Assembly: GCA_963922205.1 (NCBI GenBank)
Contig: CAWUHX010000266.1
Span: forward strand, 1-64,000
Length of the DNA: 64,000 nt
Source of the DNA: Romanomermis culicivorax
Taxonomy: Eukaryota; Nematoda; Enoplea; Mermithida; Mermithidae
Direction: 5' to 3'
Below, in pieces: positions 21,201 through 31,066 of this stretch; the first letter of the stretch is position 1; every line of letters begins with the position of its first letter. Position numbers and translations under genes: made by a program. The notes below the pieces were generated by a model, which was given only the letters and a program-made list of their open reading frames with translations, was not told the DNA's origin and searched no databases.

Positions 21201-24082
21201 ATTTTTGTTTCTGGCCGCCTGAAACAAGATATCTTTTCCTTGGTAATGATAACGGCGAAATATTTATCATGCTGACATAGAAACAAATCAGTTTTTAGGA
21301 GATTATGTCGACAGAGGATCACATTCTATTGAAACAATTTGTCTGTTATTTTTGCTCAAATTGCGATATCCGAATGATTTTTACATCTTGCGCGGCAACC
21401 ACGAAACGGCCACGTGAGATTTATGTGAATCAAATATCCATCTTTTATTCCTCCTGATTTTCTCTTTTTAAGACTTAATAAATTTTACGGCTTTTATCAA
21501 GAAATCGAGTAACTAAAATTTGATGTTCGTTTGATTCAACAATGATATATGTCTTTTATAGCAAAAGCTATGGAGCTCAGGGTCAAAAATTGTGGCTCAA
21601 ATTTCAGGTCGATTATAAATTAGCTTCTTCCTCGTCGTCGAACAAAATTTTTTAAATTTCAGCTGGTCTTTGATTGTTTGCCTTTAGCAGCGTTGATAGA
21701 CAAAAGGGTGAGCGGAAATTTAATTTGTTGATTCGTCGCGCATATACTTTAAATTTTTAATGTGCTTTCAGATATTTTGCGTTCATGGTAAAAGCTTATA
21801 TATCGTAGGAAAAAAGTAGTATTAAACTGAACTGTTTTTACGGTGGCTTATCACCTGAATTACAATCGTTGGATCAATTACGGACGTTGAAAATTCCATA
21901 TATGGTCCCAAACAGTAAATGCATTGTTACTGATCTGTTGGTAAGCTGCTAGCGATAAATTACACAAAGTGACCAAAATGTTCTGCTTACTATAACGGTA
22001 TTAGTATAGCATGTCTCCACATAGCATTTCTCCGCATGGGCCAAAAATCGATTGAAAAAATTTTCGGAAAAAATTAAATTAGAATGGCTTCTCGGCTAAA
22101 TCGATATCGCTGATTACGAATATGATATCAGAAAATTCATAGGACCAAGTCTATACGCCACATATCACATATTATGGCAAGGCAATTGGCTAGGCAAAAG
22201 CAACTTTTGATCTCAAATAAAGATTTACAAAGGCAAAATCAATAGAGCTGTCGGCTTAGAACGTTCGGTTGTACTGAAAATTTTTTTAAATTTTTTCTTT
22301 AAACAAGTGGGCATTATTCAGTTTTCCATCCCAAAAAAATTAACTCCCGTGCCCCGACATGTATAAAGCCTGTATCAGTCTGAAAACATTATAATATCGA
22401 ACCCATAGCAGGCAAACAAACTCATCTGTGTACCAGACAGACATGAAAGTTAATTGGGTGCATTTGATTCTTTGGTTGCTTATTTGGTTCCTTGAGGAGT
22501 CTTTTGGCTAAGCGATCTGTCTATCTTCGCCTCTTGATGCCATAATTATTTAGTTCAGCGATTGTTACCTCATTAGTTTTTCTTCTTTGGTTGGTTGCAT
22601 CGTCGGATTCCTCTTTGCTGATTGGTTGGCCCACAAGAATTGGCTGATTCACTCTCCTCAGTGTGATATGATTTTGAACATTTGGTATCGAACTGATACC
22701 GATATTCTGCTGCATCTATTGCCCAGCTGACAAGCCATAGGGTTTTTTGAATTCCTAGTCAACATGCAGTAACTCTTGAGTTGTCTCGTTCTACTATAAG
22801 CCACTGCCTGTAAATTTTCATTTTATACATCAAATTGGATGACCAGATCATTGCCGATCTTCGGATCCCAAAAGTTCATTCTCTGGAGGTCTTATATCGG
22901 CCAACCAGTTAATTGTTTTAGGGCTTTTTTCTATAGATAATCAATTTTTGAGAAGCAATTTTTGCTCTATTGACTTCACCGTCAAACGTCCTAGAGCAAA
23001 TACATAATTGACGATTTTCGTCGACACATCGCTCAGTCAGTCGCTTGCGTAGTCTTTTTTTAATGCTTTTAAATTTTGTAAATCAAAGGCCATTTCATAT
23101 TTTAACTTCCACATTTTGTATTAGAACCCTGGATTTTAAATTTGTTAGCCTGCTACCCATTCGATCTATTTTTTAACTTTCAAATCCTCCAGTAAGAACT
23201 TGCGTGAACAACTTTGAGGACGGCACTCATTTTTTTAAAATTCGCAAGCATTAATGAAAAAACAGATTACAGTCTTGCTACTCTTGCTAATCCTTTTCAC
23301 GTTCATAATTGTTTTTTTACAGTGGTCCGATCCGAGCAATAGAATTCGTGGTTAGAATTGCTGATTATCTTTGGCGCAGGAATGTGAATAACAATTTTTC
23401 TCAATTCCAGGTTATTCAGAAAACGACGAACGTTGTTTGGGCTACTTTTTTGGTAGAGACGTAGTGCGAAAATTTTGCAAAAATCAAAGTATCGACGTTA
23501 TTGTGCGTGCGCATCAAGTAAAGATATTTTTATGAACGTCTGAATGTCATCCATGATTTGAGAATGATTGCTACAAAAAGCAAAAAAGTCACTTCCTGAA
23601 TCTATCCTTTCAGAAAAAGAATTGAATGTTTGGATTCAAAAACTGTTCACTTTACCAAATGCTTAAATTCTCCCATTATTATGTACGCATGTTCAATCAT
23701 CAACGTTACAGTATACTCACTCGAAAACTCCAAAATATCCGGCTGGGTGTAAACTTCAGAGTGCCATATTTCCACGTATGTAGAGACTCCCAATATTTAG
23801 GCAGTTCTTAAAGGTCACGAATTCTTCGCCGATAGAAAAATGGTCACCATTTTCAGTGCACCGGATTATAGTGACTACAATTCAGCAGGCGCCCTCCATA
23901 TATCGAAAAAATTACGTTGCTCTATTCTGGTGAGTTGTCATAGAATAATGGTCTGATTTGCATATTGTGCAATGTTTCACGTTACTTTTAAGGAAATGTC
24001 ACCAATAAATAAAGACGACGACCATAGTTACGTTGGATTCCTCGAAAGAATAAAATATTATGATAATCTTTCCTTCGATTAG
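18237..24082 (+). CDS. PP1-like serine/threonine protein phosphatase catalytic subunit (divergent)
   Basis: Twelve exons: 18237-18447, 21171-21242, 21299-21413, 21473-21508, 21562-21607, 21663-21707, 21772-21787, 21843-21940, 23323-23350, 23411-23517, 23801-23929, 23993-24082; 330 aa, like PP1. PPP signatures in order: GDIHG (67-71), GDYVDRG (95-101), RGNHE (126-130), HGGLSP (180-185), RAHQ (255-258), SAPDY. Metal and phosphate ligands (D68, H70, D96, R100, N128, H129, H180, H257) are present, so catalysis looks possible. The region corresponding to PP1 ENDRGVSFTFG reads [12 protein letters not shown], and APNYCG reads APDYS, so it is not the ubiquitous PP1. Phases agree at every junction, but the acceptor of exon 8 reads TTTTTACG instead of AG. 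The first ATG is used; MSTN six codons later is an alternative. Intron 1 (2.7 kb) holds a foldback element. Confidence 0.88.
18448..21170 (+). other. Intron 1 of the PP1-like gene
   Basis: Besides the foldback element it holds a 20-bp tandem duplication ATCCAGTACACGCCCGTAT (about 20768-20805). This leads into a G-run insertion (GGGGGAAGGGGGAATTCCCC at about 20812) that closes near CGATACGGGTATG at 21059. No gene seen. Confidence 0.7.
19008..20149. mobile_element. Foldback element, family B copy 2
   Basis: Left end GGGTATTCTCATGTGAGC followed by units of the 15-nt repeat; right end has the inverted units (GGGAATCGCTCATTTGG) and closes with ACCC at 20149. A perfect 9-bp duplication TTTTTTGGT flanks it (18999-19007 and 20150-20158). 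The arms match copies 1 and 3 in inverted order; about 19378-19735 between the arms is unrelated to them. Lies in intron 1 of the phosphatase gene. Confidence 0.85.
22521..22715 (-). other. Antisense open frame in intron 8 of the PP1-like gene
   Basis: 64 codons from an ATG, rich in Asn, Gln and Arg, ending NNYGIKRRR. Not recognised. The surrounding intron (21941-23322) looks like mixed, possibly once-coding sequence on the - strand (22380-23170), perhaps a gene or retroelement relic. Confidence 0.2.
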
Positions 24083-24089
24083 GCTTGCA

Positions 24090-24095
24090 AATAAA
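24090..24095 (+). terminator. Polyadenylation signal of the PP1-like gene
   Basis: AATAAA only 8 nt after the stop codon, implying a very short 3' UTR if used. Confidence 0.4.
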
Positions 24096-24287
24096 TTCCA
24101 TATTCTGAATCGTACCAGAGATGGCTCTACTTACAGGTCTGTTGGCGGAGAATAACGCTTTTGACGTTTGATTGTTTCCGTTTTTATAAGCTAAGTTTTA
24201 CTTGCTATTTGTATTTTCTCAAAATTATAATATCTACTGTAGGCATTCTGAAAATTCAAATTCAAAACCGACAGCACTGCAGCGTTT

Positions 24288-24362
24288 TTTTTGTGCACGA
24301 ACATTTGTGCCAATTGGCACAAGAGGCCAAAAAACTTTGTGCCAATGGCACAAAAATTTTTT
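24288..24362. repeat. TGTGCC-word cassette
   Basis: TTTGTGCCAATTGGCACAA, then TTTGTGCCAATGGCACAAAA, then a T-run, preceded by a GCGTTTTTTTTGTGC end. The same six-base word is used four times in 75 bp. Confidence 0.7.
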
Positions 24363-24799
24363 TCCTACTAGAAACATACTGGAAACTGCGGAAAATTTTT
24401 AGGCCAAAATTTTGGTAAAAAGTTAACGTTTAACGCATTAATTTTTTTGTAGAAATCGTGTCCAACCTATTTTTCAGCTAAACATGTCAGCGAGATAAGG
24501 AAAAACTGTGCAAGTAGTTCGCGACGACTCGAAAAGAAATAGAATGCTGAGAAAATTTAAATAACTCTAGGATTGTTCAGGATGTTCAAATTGATTAAAT
24601 TTTCGACTAAGAATCTATGTAAGTATATATGAATGAATGAAAGACTGAATGAAAGATTTTATTACCTGTCGAAGTGACCGCAAAATTACAATACAAAATA
24701 TAATTAGTCGAGAACGAGGAAATAATGAATAAACGTGAAAGATAAATTTTAGAAGATTCGAACGACTAAATTAAAGATCAAAAGTAGGGATATAAGGTC

Positions 24800-25370
24800 G
24801 GTATTAGTGCTGCGTCTGGTGGCCACCCATCTTATAACATGTGTAATGCAAAAAAGGTACCTGCAGTAATTGGGTAAAATGTGTGAGGAGAGGAGGCATG
24901 AACGGTATAACGTGCCTGCTAATTGCTAGCTTAAGCCTAAAGTCCAATTTAGCAGTGCAATAGCCGACTGTCGACGACAAAAATCATACGATTTTTTCAC
25001 TTCTGAATAGGGCCCAAGTCTAAAGGGTCATTTATATTTGATTTTTCGATGGAACTGATCGCCAACAGCTTGAAACGTTCAGCTTGAAAATCCACTTTCG
25101 ATCGGAAAGAATAACTGCAATTTAGTAGAAAATGACGACAGTAACCTCCAACCGAACCTAACGGAACAAAAATTTCCTTTCGTTCGGTAACGTTGGGTCG
25201 ATTGTCTGTGCATGAGTCGATGCTTAAGCCAGTCTAAGCCTAAGCCTGAGCCAGGCTTCGTTCTGTCGCCTTAAGTTACGCGACATAACCAGTTATTGTA
25301 TGTAGGTACCTCTTGCATCTTTTGCATTACACACGTTACAAGATGGGTGGCCACCAGGCGCACTAATACC
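24800..25370. mobile_element. Mutator-like (MULE) MITE
   Basis: Long terminal inverted repeats of about 70 bp: GGTATTAGTGCTGCGTCTGG at the left, and its inverse ending GGCGCACTAATACC at the right, both with GGTGGCCACC and TGCATTACAC-like inner words. Perfect 9-bp duplication TATAAGGTC (24791-24799 and 25371-25379). The interior has no transposase frame. Confidence 0.85.
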
Positions 25371-25644
25371 TATAAGGTCGATCGAGAGTATGCGCTAGAG
25401 TAAACAACTTTTTTTTTATTTCCATTTATTTCCACTCATCTCATCATTCATTGACAGCCTGTTAACTTAGCTGCAACAATGCTGGTACACTGTTCAAAGA
25501 GAACTCGTTCGCGTTCGGGTCAATTACGAGTAGATAAAATTATATTCATAGACTCGGCGCGAAGCGCCGAAAATTTTTTGCATTTTCGGCCCCTAAATCG
25601 TTTAAAAATCAAGGAAATTTAATGTTTGAACAGCCAAAAATTTG

Positions 25645-25770
25645 GTGCCAATTGGCACAAACGCTCAAAATTTTTTGTGCCATTCCAAATTTTTTTGTGC
25701 CAAAAACCATGTTTTGGCACAAAAAAAACACTGACCGACAGTGTTCTTTTTTGTGCCAAACATGGTTTTT
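25645..25770. repeat. TGTGCC-word palindrome
   Basis: GGTGCCAATTGGCACAAAC, TTTTTGTGCC twice, then GGCACAAAAAAAACACTG, five bases (ACCGA), and CAGTGTTCTTTTTTGTGCC. Two element ends face each other, giving a palindrome centred near 25736. Confidence 0.7.
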
Positions 25771-26099
25771 GGCAGTACAAAATTTAGAATAGCACCACTA
25801 AAAATTTGAGCGATTGTGCCAATTGGTAGAAACTTCTTGACTTGCCAAAGACTAAATTTCCCTGATTTTTAGGCGTGGGGCTCAGCGTTTTTTTGTGCAC
25901 GGTGGCTGAAAGCATACCTGTAATTGTGGAGGGGGTTGGATGGCAACCATATACTCAACCATACCTGTAATTAGGGGGGGGGGACCTCCCCAACCTGGCC
26001 AACCATATTTCCAACCCCCCCCCCAGTTTGGAAAAAATTAAAAAATTTGAAAAAAATGTAAGGTAAAAGCAAAAAAGTGTAAGATAAGGCAAAAAATTG

Positions 26100-26754
26100 T
26101 AAGGTAAAGACCTTGATCAGGGGTGACTTTGATCAGAGCATCGCATTTGATAACTATTCGAGATCAGCAGGTTATTTGTGCTGTGTAGACAATCCTGCTG
26201 TGACGCCTGTTAGCATGTTGGCGATAGTGCGGCGAATGAGGAGGTGGGCCTATTCCATTATGAGGTAGGTAGCCGATCAAGGCAGACGCCAGCCTGTGGA
26301 ATGTGGCCTCCACTAGGCGGTAAAAAGCACCCGAAGAGCGCCTCTCATATAAGGTGGGCACTTGTATGACCATACCTGTAAGACCTCCGACCAGTTGGGG
26401 GGGGGGGTAAATCCGAAATTTTGACGGGGGGGGGGGGGTAGGAAAAAGTCGAAATTTTTCCCAAAAAAGGCCAAAAAACATACACTTTTTGGCAAATTTT
26501 TTTAATTTTTTCCAACTGGGGGGGGGGTTGGGGGTTGGGGGGGGGAATGATTTTGGGTACTGGGTTGGCCAAGTTGGGGGGGGGTCCCCCCAACCCCCCC
26601 CCCCCAAGTACAGGTATGTGTATGACCGTATAGTCCTGTAAAGCCTGCTTTTCCGGCTATTAGGAAAATGGGTAACGTGTACCCACAAAAATTGAAAAAA
26701 ATGCGATGCTCTGATCAAAGTCGCCCCTGATCAAAGTCACCCCGCTTTACCTTA
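26100..26754. mobile_element. TAAGGTAAAG element with inserted G-run elements
   Basis: Ends TAAGGTAAAG and CTTTACCTTA; inner words ATCAGGGGTGACTTTGATCA and TGATCAAAGTCGCCCCTGAT mirror each other. The middle (about 26365-26640) is a G-run element (runs of 9 to 14 G) and part of it is repeated inverted at about 26760-26860 (CCAACTGGTCGG). Homopolymer lengths may be unreliable. Confidence 0.65.
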
Positions 26755-27495
26755 TGTTTTTTGGCCTTTTTGGGAAAAATTTCGAATTTTTTCGACCCCC
26801 TCCCCACAAATTTCGGATTCACCCCCCCCCCCCCAACTGGTCGGACCTCTTACAGGTAATGAGCTGAAGCACCGTTTTTTCCTCAAATGGGATCTTTTGA
26901 GGAAAAAAATTTTGGGTATAGTTCTCATTGTGGAAAAAATTTTGGGGAATTCAAAACCGAAAAGATGCGTTTTGATGGACTTAAAAAGGTTGAAATCTCA
27001 AAATTTTCCGGCGCTTGGCGCCGGTCATGGGTATAATGATGACTATTTTCTATCAGGCGCGGCCGTTAGCGTATCTACTTCGACTTACTAATTAATGCTC
27101 AACAGTTTCTATCAATCAAGTTAGCTCGTTTTATTTTCTAATCGTTAACAGTCAATTATGTCGCCGAAAATAGAGATTTTCCATTAATTTCCTCAATTTT
27201 TTTCGCTCGATGCTCGGAATTTTTCAAACTTTTGCAACCTGAACTTTTGCGTTTATTGAAGATGGAGATTGAAGACATCATTCTAGACTGCGATTTTAGA
27301 ATTTCTGTTCACGAATATCTGTTGGAGAGATTTATTTTCCATTCCAGCGTTTTAGAATATAAAAACCAATGGGAAAAATTACACTTCTTCAGTTTGATTT
27401 TAATTTATTTCTCAACGTTGTGAAGGTTTATTTTCCAGTGTTTTAGAAGGTGAAAATCAAAGAATTTTTTCGGCGCTCCGCGCCGGACCAAGAAC

Positions 27496-27653
27496 TAAGG
27501 TAAAGTGCGCTGACTTTTATCAGGGGCGACTTTGATCAGAGTATGGCATTTGATAACTATTTGAGATCAGCAGTTCATTTTTGCTGTGTAGACAACCTCA
27601 CAGCATGCTCTGATCAAAGTCGCCCCTGATCAAAGTCACCCCACTTTACCTTA
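27496..27653. mobile_element. TAAGGTAAAG element, short copy
   Basis: 158 bp with 12-bp inverted ends TAAGGTAAAGTG and CACTTTACCTTA; shares CAGGGGCGACTTTGATCAGA and its inverse with the longer copy at 26100-26754, including the GTAGACAA segment in the centre. No clear target duplication. Confidence 0.75.
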
Positions 27654-30318
27654 AATAAAATTAAATGATTCTAATCGGAACCACAGAAATGTTAATAGCG
27701 GATAAATTCATGAGAACTCTAACGTTAACATGCTTTATCCGCTCCTGCAGGTTTTTTTTTGCACAGACAATGTTGCAATGTGCAACTTGGGGAAAATTTT
27801 TAGTCGCACAGGTAGATTTTTGGTTGCTCACTCTTAAATCAATAAATTAGCTTAATTTAATCGGAAAACCCACCAAAAGCTATTTTTCCTGTATTTCATT
27901 CGAATCGCGACGGTTTTAGCCTTTTAGAACGCAATTTTCTGAATTTTGAAGAGAAAATGAAAATATTGATATGAGTAACTTGTTCGGCGCCCTGCGCCGA
28001 AATTTTTTTGGGGATTTTGATATCCTAGATAGCTGGAAAATGAATCTTGTCAACTTTTGTTTCCAAGACAACAGGTTTAATTTTTCACGGAATACAGTGA
28101 ATTTTCAGTCGGGGAGACAACAATTCAAAAACTAGAGGAAATCAAACAAGAACTTCGATTCTTCAACCAGCAAGAATTTCTACTTGGACTCAAAATGTTC
28201 TAATCACACAAATGTCAAAATGTCTTTAAAGATAGAAAAAAATTTGCTGACGATTTTACCTGTTTCACCTATTTCCAAATTTTAGGTTAATTTTCCTGTT
28301 CTAAAAGAAACCCGAATCATATTCATGATTGAAGCTTCATGAAAGCTAGTAATCGAGAATGACGAATTAGCTTATTCTATTACAATCATCGATCTCGATC
28401 GTCTTAGAACTTGTCTTCTGAATCGATTTGGAACACGGCAGCTATATGGAGACAAGACTTCGATCAGAATCCATATAAAGCTTAATGGGAGAGCACTGAT
28501 ATTCTACAATTTATTGTCATAATGATTCATACCCGTAAGAACTAGGGCCGGTTTGGGGGCTGGGGATAACCTCAAGTTTCGTGGGTGGGGTAACCAACTT
28601 TTCCAAAATCCTTAGTCCAAAAATTTTTACTCCAAATAATCGAAACACTTAATTCTTGGCGAAAATTTCGAAAATATTCAAAAAAGGCCAAAGAAGCTAA
28701 TATTGTCGAAATTTTCGACTTTTATGGCGCTATAGAAAACTTCATAATTGTTATCTTTACCTATAAAAACAGTAGTTCTTCCTGTTAAAATCTTTTCTGT
28801 CAATTACCGATAAGTGTGAGAAGGTAATTTCAAATCGAAATAGAATGGAAACGATCTAAGATTGAACATTTATCCATAATATATTAATGCTTAAAAGCTG
28901 TAAACATAAGTAGGACGACATTGTGCAAACGGGAAGTTGAAATAACACTAAGAATTACAAATTAAATTTTGATATTTTCCGTTTTAAAATGCATAAAATA
29001 AATTTCCGATTAGCAATCCTGTTACTTGATCAAGAGGGTTGTCAAATCTTCGGTTACACTGTGCAACATGCTTTATCTACAAACGTGGTTTTTGGCACCA
29101 AAAACTCATAATTACAGGCATAACATTTTTCCCCAGCCCAGGACTAAATTTTTTTGATTTCTGGGCATATAAGAAGATAAAACGTAAAATTTTCTCGGTG
29201 CTTCAAGCCGAATCAATGAACACATCAATTCCTCTTATTTAGTTCGAACGCGGGCAAGTTTTCGTCGAATCAAATTTTTATAAATTTGTCGATGGTCGGT
29301 CGCTGACTTATAAATTGACGTAAATTCTGAACTTCTCTGTTTATTATGAGCGAGAAACGAAATTATTATTTTTGGAGTTATATTCAATTGAAAAAATTTA
29401 CGTTCTTGGCATAATTTTTCGATCAATATGCATACAGCTTTCGACGTTCTCTTCTTCAGAGGTGTAAGCGATTCTAAGCATCCTCTTTACATTCTTATTA
29501 GTTAGGAAAAAATTCGTGGTCGAAAATGAAAGGAAAATATGAACTTCCAGAAGGAATTCTATAGAATACAGGTCATTAAATTCTCTCGATATTTCGTTTT
29601 TTTGTGAAATGGACGTCGTTTTCACGGTCAATTTTTCTTAAATCTTTGGCGTGGATGAAAAATAAGCTTTTTACGTTCGTTAAATGTATAGGCTTTAATT
29701 ACATTTTTATCAAATTTTTGGCCAAAATTCTTTTTCCACATTTTAGTATGTCTTCTTTTATAGAAAAAAACATTTGTGCCATTGGCCTAAATATTTTTAT
29801 CCTCTTGAGCCAATTTAATAATTCCCGCGAACAAAGAGGTGCTGGTCGAGCCACTGTTTTTCCCCGATCTTCTTTCCGCTTTTGTTCCAATTTCCGCACC
29901 ACTTTTGTGGAAAGACCTTAAAATTTTTTACGAAGTGAAAAATTTCTTGCATTGTGTGCAATGTTTTTTTCTGCACGGCGCAGACTTTTTAGGCTCCGTG
30001 CAGAATTTTTATTTGATCATTTCTGCACTGGTGCAGAATTTTTTGAGTCATGTGTTTGATCACTTATATTCTTTTATAACGTGTCAGACATTGATGAAAA
30101 TATCAGTGAAGGTTGCATTAAATATAAATATGATGCATATGACGGAAAAATGGAGAATACTAAACAAGTTTTCTTAATCTTGCTCTAATAGTCCCCTTTT
30201 CGAAAAACGTATCATAATTTATGCATCTGTCTTTTGTTGAGCATCAACATATCATAATTTTGTCGTTTCAGGTATATCTTCGTGGACCCAGGGCAATAAG
30301 ATAGACAATTTTGCAACT

Positions 30319-30921
30319 ATGTCCTCATCGCAAGACAATAGAAACTTCGCTTTACACTTTGGAAATCCGATTGCAAATCAAAACGCGCAACATTTTAATG
30401 AACACGTTGATTTTGCGCCATACAGTTCCCCTAATACATATCGTTCTCCATCGATAGATGCAACGACATCGTCGAGCTCAAATTATCACTCTCAAAATCG
30501 TACGCCTTCTCGTGGCTATCAAACTGGAAGAAGAACTTTTCGTCCTTATCAACGCGGCTTCAACAATTTTCGTGGCGGTCCCAAGCGCCAACATTTTCAA
30601 GGAGATAAATTGGTACTTAAGAAAGGCCTGTTTTATTTCACTCTTCATGTTCATCACACCATAATGTGTATTGAATGCGTTTGCTCTTTTAAATGTTTGT
30701 TTTTACATTGGAAACATTAATTTTTGTTGCAGATAAATAATGACGGTGATATAAGTTGCTATATAAACTCCGAAATGTTACAAGATCCATGGGAGCACTT
30801 GATGAAAAAAAGATCGGCCGTCATCGCCAATAATTTGATTGCTGCTGATAGCGAGACGACCCAAAATTTGCGACAAAAGGATTGCCAAGCCTACGCCAAA
30901 ACTAATGAGGCAGTTGAGTAG
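30319..30921 (+). CDS. MPLKIP: MPLKIP/TTDN1-like small basic protein
   Basis: Two exons, 30319-30612 and 30733-30921 (GT-AG, phase 0), 160 aa. The N-terminal half is Ser/Asn-rich, then Arg/Gly/Phe-rich (RTPSRGYQTGRRTFRPYQRG, FNNFRGGPKR). The second exon has CYINSEMLQDPWEHL, which matches the conserved C-terminal MLQDPW box of the M-phase-specific PLK1-interacting protein (human 179 aa, also with an Arg/Gly/Pro-rich N-terminus). Family knowledge: the human protein is nuclear and mutated in non-photosensitive trichothiodystrophy; its exact activity is unsettled. The match rests on one short motif plus overall composition and size, so the name is tentative. WDR24 starts 146 bp after the stop codon. 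Confidence 0.6.
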
Positions 30922-30949
30922 AAGAATATTTTCTATGAATCTGGTGTTA

Positions 30950-30955
30950 AATAAA
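30950..30955 (+). terminator. Polyadenylation signal of the MPLKIP-like gene
   Basis: AATAAA 28 nt after the stop codon, and about 110 nt before the WDR24 start. Confidence 0.6.
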
Positions 30956-31066
30956 AACTGCTCATTTTCTTCGTTTTGTTAAATTATAGTCCATCAATGG
31001 CATAATATTTTTGATATATCAATAGAAGTTTTTGCGTTGTAGTCGTCGTTTATATACTTGAGCTAG

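Larger units (their letters stand above)
24096..30318. other. Intergenic region phosphatase-MPLKIP-like: transposon cluster
   Basis: From the left: TGTGCC-word cassette (24288-24362), Mutator-like MITE (24800-25370), hairpin CGGCGCGAAGCGCCG (25555-25569) with a TGTGCC-word palindrome (25645-25770), G-run elements inside a TAAGGTAAAG element (26100-26754), TTCCTC-word element with CCGGCGCTTGGCGCCGG (26870-27120), TAAGGTAAAG element (27496-27653), TTGCA-word copy (27760-27960), GGCGCC remnants (27472, 27981) and a CTGCAC-word cassette (29975-30040). 28100-29900 is AT-rich with no supported gene. Confidence 0.7.

Noticed and set aside
26164-26718. 184-codon Pro-rich open frame on the - strand
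   Set aside because: Its length comes from C-runs read as proline inside G-run elements; run lengths are unreliable and there is no family similarity.
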